A stretch of 32,699 bases of DNA. It comes from Syntrophorhabdales bacterium (GTDB lineage: Bacteria; Desulfobacterota; Syntrophorhabdia; Syntrophorhabdales; Syntrophorhabdaceae). A model generated the notes under the pieces. The model was not told where the DNA came from and did no database searches. It saw nothing but the letters and a program-made list of their open reading frames with translations. Where the stretch lies: NCBI GenBank assembly GCA_018052995.1, contig JAGPMK010000024.1, positions 1 to 32,699 on the forward strand, in the 5' to 3' direction. This document shows positions 25,845 to 32,699 of this stretch, in pieces. The position numbers and the translations under genes are program-made. Positions within the stretch are counted from its first letter, which is position 1. Each line of letters begins with the position of its first letter.

Positions 25845-27578
25845 ATGTGTAGCACTGATGAAGAAATCTTTAAGGGCCTTTTTTTGCTCTCCCCTATAGG
25901 CATGTTTGTTACGCAAAGAGGCATGCTTGTCCTTGTAAACCCCAAATTTGAGGAGCTTACCGGTTATAGCGCGAAGGACCTTATGGGTTTTCACTATGAG
26001 GATCTTGTCTATCCTGAAGACAGAGAGAGGTGCAGGCTCCAGGCAATCAAGACAATTAAGGGGATGCAATCTACCCCATATGAATTCAGGGCTGTTAGAA
26101 AAGATGGAGGGGTAAGATGGGTTATGGCAACCATTACCTCAATGAATTATCAGGGAAAACGCTCCGGGCTTGGCGTTATATTAGATATTACTGAAAAAAA
26201 GATGCTTGAGGAAAGACTTCATGAGACTATGGAGCAGTTAAGCACAGTAATTGAAACAGTTCAGGATGGTATAACATTCAGCGATGAACAGGGCAGGTTC
26301 TATGTCTATAATTCAGAGATGGAAAGGATTACAGGATATAGCATGGAAGAGGCAAATTCATTCAAGGACTTTATGACAATCCTCTATCCCGACAACGAAG
26401 AATACATAAAAGCCGTAGAGAGGCTGGAGGCACTAAAGGATAAAAAGACGATGAGGAATGTAGAGACAGTATTTACCACAAAACAGGGCATCAAAAAACA
26501 CATACTTTTGTCTACCTGTCTTATCCCTTATAAGGAAAAAACCATGTTCTTAAGTGTATATCATGATGCAACAGAACAGAAAGAGGCAGAGACAGCATTA
26601 AGATTATCAGAGGAGAGATACCGTTCTATATTTGACAATGCAGTGGAGGGGATCTTTCAGTCAACCCCCTCGGGCAGGTTTCTTCATGTCAATCCATCCC
26701 TGGCAAGGATGTATGGCTTTTCTGACCCTGAGGAGCTGATAGCCGCCAAAGATGATATACAGTCACAGCTATATGTAAATCCCGATGACCGTTTACATCT
26801 AAAGGAATTGCTTGAAAAAGATAGTATTGTCCGTGGCTTTGAGACACAATTTTACAGGAAAGATAAAAGTATCCTGTGGGCATCTATTAGTGCGAGGATT
26901 GTGAGGGATACCGCTGGAAATGTTTTGTATTATGAGGGAACCATCGAAGACATTACAAAGAGAAAAACAGTAGAGGAAAGGTTAAACAGAACCCTGGAAA
27001 GATTAAGAAGATCAATAGGGATTACTGTTCAGACAATTGTTCAGATAGTTGAGTCGAGAGACCCTTATACAGCAGGTCACCAATTAAAGGTATCACAGCT
27101 CGCAAGGGCAATTGCCCAGGAGATGAATCTACCTGATAATGTCATCGACGGTATACACATGACAGGGCTCATCCACGATATAGGCAAGATCTCAGTCCCC
27201 TCTGATATCCTCAGTAAGCCCGGAGAACTAACCTATTTTGAGTTACAATTGATAAGGCTGCATCCCCAAAAGGGCTATGAAATACTCAAGGATATAGAGT
27301 CTGAATGGCCTATTGCCCAGATAGTTCTCCAACATCATGAGAGGATTGACGGCTCTGGATATCCTCAGGGTCTAAAGGGTGACGAGATTCTTATAGAGGC
27401 AAGGATACTTGCTGTTGCAGATGTGGTGGAGGCAATGACATCCCACCGGCCTTATAGATCTGCCCTTGGTGTCATGGCAGCCCTTGAGGAGATAGAGATA
27501 AACAAGGGTATCTTATATGATAGGGATGTGGTGGAGGCATGTATTAGGCTATTTAAAGAGGGGAGATTTCATTTTTAG
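25845..27578 (+). CDS. PAS-PAS-PAS HD-GYP protein, predicted cyclic-di-GMP phosphodiesterase
   Basis: 577 aa. Three PAS domains (about 5-120, 125-245 and 250-375) feed a C-terminal HD-GYP domain (about 385-575) that hydrolyses cyclic-di-GMP. Catalytic motifs are complete: LIHDIGK (His444-Asp445), LHPQKGYEIL, HHERIDGSGYPQGL (His497-His498-Glu499 with intact GYP) and ADVVEAMTSHRPYR. No membrane segment is seen, so sensing is cytoplasmic. The third PAS is clearly related to the third PAS of the divergent kinase. The ATG at 25845 has no recognisable ribosome-binding site, so the mRNA may have a very short leader or the start may differ. It has no close downstream partner. Confidence 0.9.
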   Translation: MCSTDEEIFKGLFLLSPIGMFVTQRGMLVLVNPKFEELTGYSAKDLMGFHYEDLVYPEDRERCRLQAIKTIKGMQSTPYEFRAVRKDGGVRWVMATITSMNYQGKRSGLGVILDITEKKMLEERLHETMEQLSTVIETVQDGITFSDEQGRFYVYNSEMERITGYSMEEANSFKDFMTILYPDNEEYIKAVERLEALKDKKTMRNVETVFTTKQGIKKHILLSTCLIPYKEKTMFLSVYHDATEQKEAETALRLSEERYRSIFDNAVEGIFQSTPSGRFLHVNPSLARMYGFSDPEELIAAKDDIQSQLYVNPDDRLHLKELLEKDSIVRGFETQFYRKDKSILWASISARIVRDTAGNVLYYEGTIEDITKRKTVEERLNRTLERLRRSIGITVQTIVQIVESRDPYTAGHQLKVSQLARAIAQEMNLPDNVIDGIHMTGLIHDIGKISVPSDILSKPGELTYFELQLIRLHPQKGYEILKDIESEWPIAQIVLQHHERIDGSGYPQGLKGDEILIEARILAVADVVEAMTSHRPYRSALGVMAALEEIEINKGILYDRDVVEACIRLFKEGRFHF

Positions 27579-27727
27579 TGTTAAATTGTTGCTCCTCCCA
27601 TAATATTTTATCAATACCCTTTCCTTATACCTCCTGATTTTTTTATGCCCCTTTAAATATAAAAAGCCTTTTATGTCTTGTCTGGTAACCATACATCGTT
27701 GATAAACTGTTGCGTATTATATTCAGT

Positions 27728-27775
27728 AATTCTCAAGGGGTAGAGAAGGTGGATGAATAATATTCACTGAGAATT
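27728..27775. repeat. Inverted repeat upstream of the LysM-NlpC promoter
   Basis: AATTCTCA (27728-27735) and TGAGAATT (27768-27775) are exact reverse complements 32 bases apart, ending 22 bases before the -35 box. They could be an operator for a dimeric regulator or the base of an RNA stem. The remainder of the 27579-27797 gap is A+T-rich with no gene that I can support. Confidence 0.35.
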
Positions 27776-27797
27776 GATAATTATATTTAAAAAAAAC

Positions 27798-27825
27798 TTG
27801 ACACGATAACGTTTATTTTGATAAT
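27798..27825 (+). promoter_or_regulatory. Sigma70-type promoter for the LysM-NlpC/P60 gene
   Basis: A perfect TTGACA (27798-27803), 16 bases, then GATAAT (27820-27825). The start point would fall near 27832, about 50 bases before the GTG start. Confidence 0.65.
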
Positions 27826-27880
27826 AAAAAATGCATATACTACATAGCTTATTTTTAATATCTCTTAGAGGGGTTAGTTA

Positions 27881-28804
27881 GTGAAAAAAACATTACTTAC
27901 TGTTTTTGTAACTTTTTTTATATTTTTTGTCTGGAACACAGATGTTTTTTCCCAACAAGCCACAGGCAAGAAAAAGACACAAAACAATACAGATAAAAAG
28001 ACTCAACGATTTGAAACCAGTAAAAAAAAGAAAAATATTGTGATAGCCAAGAGAGATGCAAAAAATAAAACAATCAAAAAGAAAAAATCTAAACAGAGAA
28101 TTATTCATGAGGTTCCCGTTGCAGAGACTGATGGCGAGTTTATTGAGTATAAAACACAAAGAGGCGACACCATCGAGAGGATTGCAGCAAGATTTAATGT
28201 AGATATGAATGACATACTCGATGCCAACAACCTGAAAGAAGATACAAGGCTCTCTCCAAACACACTGGTTCTTATTCCAAGGACAGTATCAGAGAATGAT
28301 AAGGAGGGGTTTATTGATCTCCCAACCAATAGGAACATTAAGGCCTGGAAGACCAGTGATGAAAAATATATGTTAGTTAAGGTGGCAAAAAGTTTTATAG
28401 GCGCCCCATATAAATATGGCGGTAATACAGTTCAGGGCCTTGACTGTTCTGCCTATGTAAGAAAGATATATGAGATCTTTGATGTCCAGCTTCCAAGGAG
28501 TGCAAGGGAACAGTTTCATGCAGGGACAAAAATAGACAGAGGAGAGCTAGCTGTAGGTGACCTTGTATTCTTCAGGACAAAGCGGTACATAAAGTATCCC
28601 ACCCATGTGGGTATCTATATAGGAGATGGTTATTTTATACACTCCTCCTCGGGTCACGGTAGGATAGGTGTCAAGATAGACTCGCTTTCCTCTGAGTTTT
28701 ATTCAAGGACCTATATAGGTGCCACAAGGGTTAAAAAGTCAGTTGATGAAGGTATAGATGCAAAAAAATCTATCACCAGAGAAGGCATTCACGGTAACTC
28801 ATAA
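27881..28804 (+). CDS. Exported LysM plus NlpC/P60 peptidoglycan endopeptidase
   Basis: 307 aa. The GTG start follows GAGGGG. Residues 1-25 form a signal peptide (KKTLLTVFVTFFIFFVWNT). Residues 28-75 are an unusually lysine-rich linker, containing runs such as KKKKNIVIAKRD. Then comes one LysM domain (about 85-140; RGDTIERIAARFNVDMNDIL) that binds glycan, and an NlpC/P60 domain (about 165-290) with catalytic Cys in LDCSAYV and His in THVGIYIGDG, followed by HSSS. The enzyme should cut peptide stems of peptidoglycan in the periplasm during growth or division. It is a single-gene unit with its own promoter. Confidence 0.92.
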   Translation: MKKTLLTVFVTFFIFFVWNTDVFSQQATGKKKTQNNTDKKTQRFETSKKKKNIVIAKRDAKNKTIKKKKSKQRIIHEVPVAETDGEFIEYKTQRGDTIERIAARFNVDMNDILDANNLKEDTRLSPNTLVLIPRTVSENDKEGFIDLPTNRNIKAWKTSDEKYMLVKVAKSFIGAPYKYGGNTVQGLDCSAYVRKIYEIFDVQLPRSAREQFHAGTKIDRGELAVGDLVFFRTKRYIKYPTHVGIYIGDGYFIHSSSGHGRIGVKIDSLSSEFYSRTYIGATRVKKSVDEGIDAKKSITREGIHGNS

Positions 28805-29075
28805 TCTACAATGCCTGCCCCAATCCCCAATATACCTTGAAACATAACCTTTTTACAGCATAATCTCGAAAGGGTAAGACTTTTTCAAATTGCCATGCCT
28901 ACCATAATCTTCTGCTACAGGCCCCTGCTCAAGAAACAAGTCAATGGGGACTACAGATCCTATTCAAAGAATATTATTGTATATGCAGTATCTTATCGTT
29001 GATATGGGTGTGTGGCGCTTTTTTCCTTCTTACATGACATGGAAGGCATGAAGGCTGTACTGGATGTGCTGCATG

Positions 29076-29104
29076 TTGACTCGACATGGTTATTCTGTTA
29101 ATCT
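29076..29104 (+). promoter_or_regulatory. Sigma70-type promoter for lon
   Basis: TTGACT (29076-29081), 17 bases, then TAATCT (29099-29104), followed by GGAGG eight bases before the lon ATG. I see no convincing heat-shock sigma32-type promoter. The rest of the 331-base gap (28805-29075) holds only short, unconvincing frames and no terminator I can support. Confidence 0.5.
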
Positions 29105-29135
29105 TATCATATTGTTAAATTGGAGGCTTAGCTAA

Positions 29136-31472
29136 ATGCTTGAAGAAGAGATGATTAAGATACCCGAGGTGTTACCACTACTTCCTGTAAGGGATATGGT
29201 AATGTATCCCTCTGTTGTGCTACCCCTCTTTGTAGGCAGGGACATGTCTATAAATGCAGTGGAAAAAGCCCTCTCTAAAGACAGGCTCATAATAGTGGCA
29301 GCACAGAAGGATTTAAAGGATGAGGACCCCCTGCCTGACAGGATCTATTCCGTAGGTGTGGTATCCCAGATAATGAGGATGCTGAGACTTCCTGACGGCA
29401 GGGTCAAGATATTGATTCAGGGATTAAAGAAGGCAAGGGTGAAGGAATATATACAGGAGTCGCCCACCTTTCTTGTGAGTGCAGAGGTGATTGAGGAACC
29501 TGTGATAACAGAGATTACCCTCGAGATCGAGGCGCTTATGAGATATGTGAAGGAGGAGATGGAAAGGGTTGTCTCTATGGGCAGGATGGTTCCGCCTGAT
29601 ATCCTTATAGTCCTCGACACCATAGATGAGCCGGGAAGGCTTGCAGACATAGCCGCTGCTAATCTTGGATTAAATGTGGAAAAGGCGCAGGAGATCCTCG
29701 AGATAATTGATCCCATTGAAAGACTCAGAAAATTGTCAGAGATTCTCGGCAAAGAGATAGAGCTCTTAAACATGCAGGCAAAGATACTCTCCCAGGCAAA
29801 AGAGGAGATGACAAAGAGCCAGCGGGATTATTTCCTGAGAGAACAGATGAAGGCAATAAAGAATGAACTTGGGGAGGGCGATGACAGGACTGATGAGATA
29901 GAGGATCTACAAAAGCGGATCAAGAAGGCAAAGATGCCCAAAGAGGTGGAGAAAGAGGCTAAGAAACAGCTTGAGCGTCTTGACCTCATGCACCCCGATG
30001 CAGTGGAATCCTCCATGGTAAGGACCTATCTCGAATGGCTCGTTGAGCTGCCCTGGAGCATATCCACCAAGGATAATCTGGATATAAACCTTGCAAAAAA
30101 GGTGCTTGATGAGGACCATTATAACCTCGAGAAGGTAAAGGAGAGGATACTTGAGTTTTTAAGTGTAATGAAACTCAAGGGAGAGATGAAGGGTCCTATC
30201 CTCTGTTTTGTTGGTCCCCCTGGTGTTGGCAAGACATCCCTCGGGAAATCCATAGCCAGGTCTCTTGGGAGGAAATTTTCAAGGATATCCCTTGGCGGCA
30301 TGAAGGACGAGGCAGAGATAAGGGGGCATAGAAGGACATACGTAGGTTCCATGCCCGGGAGGATTATCCAGTGCCTGAAGCAGGCAGGGTCAAATAACCC
30401 GGTATTTATGATGGATGAGATAGATAAGATTGGCACAGATTTCAGGGGTGACCCTGCAAGTGCACTCCTTGAGGTGTTGGACCCTGAACAGAACCATTCC
30501 TTCAGCGACCACTATCTTAATGTCCCATTTAACCTCTCGAGGGTCATGTTTATCACCACGGCAAATAGGATAGATACAATCCCATCGGCACTTCGAGACA
30601 GGATGGAGATAATCAATATTGAGGGCTATACAGAAAAAGATAAGCTAATAATTGCAAAGAGATATCTCATCCCCAAACAATTAAAGGAAAACGGGATGAG
30701 CGAAATTTATATCAAATTTACAGACCGTGCCATCGTGAAGATTATCCAGGAATATACAAGAGAGGCAGGTTTAAGGAATCTTGAACGTGAGATAGCATCC
30801 GTAATAAGAAAGGTTGCCAGGAAGATAGCAGAAGGAGGCAAGGGTAAGACCATAATCACGACCAAGAATCTCCAGGGGTTTTTAGGTGTCCCCAAATATC
30901 TTCCAGAGGAGGACCTGGATAGGGACACCATAGGGATTGCAAGCGGTCTCGCATGGACTGAATTCGGTGGCGATGTCCTATACATTGAGGCATCATGCAG
31001 AAAAGGTAAGAAAGACCTCACACTTACAGGAAATATGGGTGATGTGATGAAGGAGTCTGCCCATGCAGCCATGACCTATATAAAATCTAATGCAGACAAA
31101 CTCGGCATAGAGGATAACATATTCGATGACCTTGAGATGCATGTCCATGTCCCCCAGGGTGCTATTCCAAAAGATGGCCCTTCTGCAGGTATTACAATGG
31201 CTATTGCCATGATAAGTGCCATATCTAAAAGGCCTGTTCCAAGAAAGATAGCAATGACAGGCGAGATTACCCTTACAGGCAGGGTCCTGCCCATTGGGGG
31301 ACTAAAAGAAAAGGCCCTCGCTGCACTTAGGTCGAGGATGGAGACTGTGATAATACCCAAGGAAAATACCAGGGAATTTGATGAGATACCCCTTTATGTG
31401 AAAAAAAATCTTAAATTCCTCCCCGTTAAAAGCATGGATGAGGTGATTAATATTGTATTTGGTGGCAGATGA
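29136..31472 (+). CDS. lon: ATP-dependent Lon protease
   Basis: Cytoplasmic hexameric AAA+ serine protease for misfolded and regulatory proteins. It is 778 aa, the standard LonA size. The N-terminal substrate domain (LPLLPVRDMVMYPSVVLPL) and the coiled-coil linker precede Walker A GPPGVGKTS (from residue 360) and Walker B FMMDEIDK. The proteolytic domain contains the Ser683 (DGPSAGITMA) and Lys726 (GGLKEKA) dyad. The ATG has a good GGAGG eight bases upstream. Its stop overlaps the amrS start by four bases. Confidence 0.97.
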   Translation: MLEEEMIKIPEVLPLLPVRDMVMYPSVVLPLFVGRDMSINAVEKALSKDRLIIVAAQKDLKDEDPLPDRIYSVGVVSQIMRMLRLPDGRVKILIQGLKKARVKEYIQESPTFLVSAEVIEEPVITEITLEIEALMRYVKEEMERVVSMGRMVPPDILIVLDTIDEPGRLADIAAANLGLNVEKAQEILEIIDPIERLRKLSEILGKEIELLNMQAKILSQAKEEMTKSQRDYFLREQMKAIKNELGEGDDRTDEIEDLQKRIKKAKMPKEVEKEAKKQLERLDLMHPDAVESSMVRTYLEWLVELPWSISTKDNLDINLAKKVLDEDHYNLEKVKERILEFLSVMKLKGEMKGPILCFVGPPGVGKTSLGKSIARSLGRKFSRISLGGMKDEAEIRGHRRTYVGSMPGRIIQCLKQAGSNNPVFMMDEIDKIGTDFRGDPASALLEVLDPEQNHSFSDHYLNVPFNLSRVMFITTANRIDTIPSALRDRMEIINIEGYTEKDKLIIAKRYLIPKQLKENGMSEIYIKFTDRAIVKIIQEYTREAGLRNLEREIASVIRKVARKIAEGGKGKTIITTKNLQGFLGVPKYLPEEDLDRDTIGIASGLAWTEFGGDVLYIEASCRKGKKDLTLTGNMGDVMKESAHAAMTYIKSNADKLGIEDNIFDDLEMHVHVPQGAIPKDGPSAGITMAIAMISAISKRPVPRKIAMTGEITLTGRVLPIGGLKEKALAALRSRMETVIIPKENTREFDEIPLYVKKNLKFLPVKSMDEVINIVFGGR

Positions 31473-32482
31473 AAGAGGCACTTTTTTATCAAAAACTTGA
31501 GGATAATAAGGTCAGATGCACCCTGTGCAGACACCACTGCACAATAACATCTGGAAAGACAGGCATATGTGGTATCAGGGAGAACAGGAACGGCGTCCTT
31601 TATAGCCTTGTCTATGGCCTTGCCTGTTCATATCATATAGACCCTATTGAGAAAAAACCCCTTTTTCATTTTTTTCCAGGTTCAAGGGCATTCTCTATAG
31701 CCACAGTAGGCTGCAATTTCAAATGCCTCCACTGCCAAAACTATGAGATATCCCAGATGCCCGAAGAGATCAAAAGAATATCAGGAGAAAGGCTCTCCCC
31801 TGAGGATGCCGTAAATATGGCAGAGGGCTCTGGCTGTAAGAGCATATCGTATACATACACAGAACCAACAGTTTTTTATGAATATGCCTTTGATATGGCA
31901 AAACTGGCAAAACAGAAGGGCATCTACAATAATTTTGTGACAAACGGCTATATAGAAGATGAGCCTTTGAGACAAATAAAACCGTATCTTGATGCGGCAA
32001 ATATAGATCTCAAGGGTTTTAATAAGGACTTTTATAGAAAACAGTGCAAGGCAGAGCTTGAAAATGTCCTTAAAACAATCAGGGCATACAGATCCCTTGG
32101 CATATGGATAGAGATAACAACCCTTATTATCCCGGGCCTAAATGACAGCGAAGAAGAGATAAAAGGCATAGCATATTTTATAAAGAATGAGATTGGCCGT
32201 GAAACCCCCTGGCATGTAACTGCCTTCTATCCCACATATAAGCTTTTAAATGTGAAAAGGACCTCCCCAAGGACATTGAAAGTGGCCCGTGAAATAGGTA
32301 TAGATGCAGGGCTACGTTATGTGTATGAGGGAAATATCCCAGGCTCAGAGGGCGAGCATACATATTGCTATAATTGTAAAAAGGTGGTTATAAAAAGATT
32401 TGGCTACACCATATCGGAATATAATATAAAAAATGGTGCCTGTATATTCTGTAACTCACCCATAGATGGCATAGGCCTATAA
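31469..32482 (+). CDS. amrS: AmmeMemoRadiSam system radical SAM enzyme AmrS
   Basis: 337 aa, related to pyruvate formate-lyase activating enzymes. The radical-SAM 4Fe-4S motif is CNFKCLHC (Cys82, Cys86, Cys89). N-terminal cysteines (CTLCRHHC and ICGIREN) typify the AmrS family, as does HIDPIEKKPLFHF. The C-terminus has two further pairs (CYNCKK and CIFC), possibly an extra metal site. AmrS normally occurs with AMMECR1 and Memo proteins in a system whose chemistry is not settled. Neither partner is in this window. The gene is translationally coupled to lon by an ATGA overlap. Confidence 0.9.
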   Translation: MKEALFYQKLEDNKVRCTLCRHHCTITSGKTGICGIRENRNGVLYSLVYGLACSYHIDPIEKKPLFHFFPGSRAFSIATVGCNFKCLHCQNYEISQMPEEIKRISGERLSPEDAVNMAEGSGCKSISYTYTEPTVFYEYAFDMAKLAKQKGIYNNFVTNGYIEDEPLRQIKPYLDAANIDLKGFNKDFYRKQCKAELENVLKTIRAYRSLGIWIEITTLIIPGLNDSEEEIKGIAYFIKNEIGRETPWHVTAFYPTYKLLNVKRTSPRTLKVAREIGIDAGLRYVYEGNIPGSEGEHTYCYNCKKVVIKRFGYTISEYNIKNGACIFCNSPIDGIGL

Positions 32483-32498
32483 TCCAAAAAAGATTTAA

Positions 32499-32533
32499 AT
32501 AAACCACCACCGACTATGTCGGTGGTGGTTTAT
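32499..32533. terminator. Perfect 16-bp hairpin after amrS
   Basis: ATAAACCACCACCGAC (32499-32514) and GTCGGTGGTGGTTTAT (32518-32533) are exact reverse complements around a 3-base TAT loop. On the plus strand there is no T-tract after the stem. On the minus strand the stem is followed closely by a T6 run (RC of 32486-32491). It may end transcription from either side, probably more effectively on the minus strand. Confidence 0.6.
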
Positions 32534-32648
32534 CCCTTACCCTGGGCTGCTTTACTATTATAGGCCCAATACCTGTAAGAATAGAACGTTCAGGAAGGAA
32601 ACCGTTTCTTACAACCGTACGCCTGCCCTTTTCATCCTTTTTATCCCT
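32514..32648 (-). pseudogene. Fragment of an IS256-family (mutator-type) transposase
   Basis: On the minus strand an open stretch of about 44 codons from 32648 reads RRTVVRNGFLPERSILTGIG and then PIIVKQPRVRDK, ending at TAG 32516-32514. This matches the N-terminal conserved block of IS256-family transposases (VVRNGxLPER, TGIGP, PRVRD). A stop lies in frame just upstream (TAA at 32651-32649) and the remaining several hundred residues are absent, so it is a dead relic. No inverted repeats or target duplication could be identified. 32649-32699 holds nothing I can name. Confidence 0.65.
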
Positions 32649-32699
32649 TTACTTGAAAGGGTTTGATGTTCGGTCGCTAATAAATGATATGTCTTTTTT

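Noticed and set aside
25780-25845. A plus-strand promoter and leaderless start for the HD-GYP gene
   Set aside because: Candidate boxes (TTGCAA with TAACTA, or TTGAGG with TATTTT) are weak or badly placed, so no feature was called.
28805-29135. Short frames in the gap before lon, such as a 35-codon frame from about 28895 and a 20-codon frame from about 29039
   Set aside because: No ribosome-binding sites, no family resemblance, and compositions typical of non-coding sequence.
1-32699. tRNA genes, rRNA, CRISPR arrays, toxin-antitoxin or phage genes
   Set aside because: I looked through the gaps between genes and found no cloverleaf-like sequence, direct repeat array or matching proteins. A tRNA-finding program could confirm this.

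Overview
The window looks like chromosome from an anaerobic, moderately A+T-rich Gram-negative bacterium, probably of the deltaproteobacterial/Desulfobacterota or Nitrospirota kind. This is inferred from gene content only: indolepyruvate:ferredoxin oxidoreductase, an AmrS radical-SAM enzyme, a Re-type (HMGL-fold) citrate synthase candidate with a LeuC/LeuD-like aconitase, a bacteriohemerythrin, large PAS hybrid kinases, RNase Y with YmdB, and a 6S RNA beside zapA. No rRNA, tRNA or CRISPR array was seen. Mobile DNA is limited to a small IS256-like remnant at the right edge.

Region by region. 1-374: a decayed gene start and the iorAB promoter. 375-7944 (+): iorA-iorB, a two-domain M16 peptidase overlapping iorB, a molybdenum cofactor group (moaC, a MOSC protein, mog) and a long coiled-coil protein of unknown role. 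8031-10567 (-): a GAF/PAS hybrid histidine kinase whose apparent true start lies upstream of an A7 run in another frame. 10667-22757 (-): a long co-directional cluster reading aspS, Re-citrate synthase candidate with a C-terminal Cache-like domain, aconitase-like large and small subunits, isocitrate dehydrogenase, prfB (with its programmed +1 frameshift), a ZapB-like coiled coil, zapA, 6S RNA, rny, ymdB, tyrS. 22894-25656 (-) and 25845-27578 (+): a divergent signalling locus made of a bacteriohemerythrin, a PAS hybrid kinase and a PAS/HD-GYP protein. 27881-31472 (+): a LysM-NlpC/P60 cell-wall hydrolase, then lon, then amrS overlapping lon by 4 bases. 32483-32699: a perfect hairpin and the IS256-family fragment.

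How the parts fit. Re-citrate synthase candidate, aconitase and isocitrate dehydrogenase together would give the citrate-to-2-oxoglutarate arm used for glutamate synthesis, built from relatives of leucine/homocitrate enzymes. The same cluster carries translation factors (AspRS, TyrRS, RF2), division proteins (ZapA and a ZapB-like protein), a transcription regulator RNA (6S) and an RNA-decay enzyme (RNase Y). The hemerythrin/PAS/HD-GYP locus suggests oxygen or redox sensing coupled to phosphorelay and cyclic-di-GMP breakdown.

The points most worth checking are the possible -1 frameshift at the start of the first kinase, the 6S RNA whose 5' arm lies inside zapA, and the Cache-fused Re-citrate synthase module.
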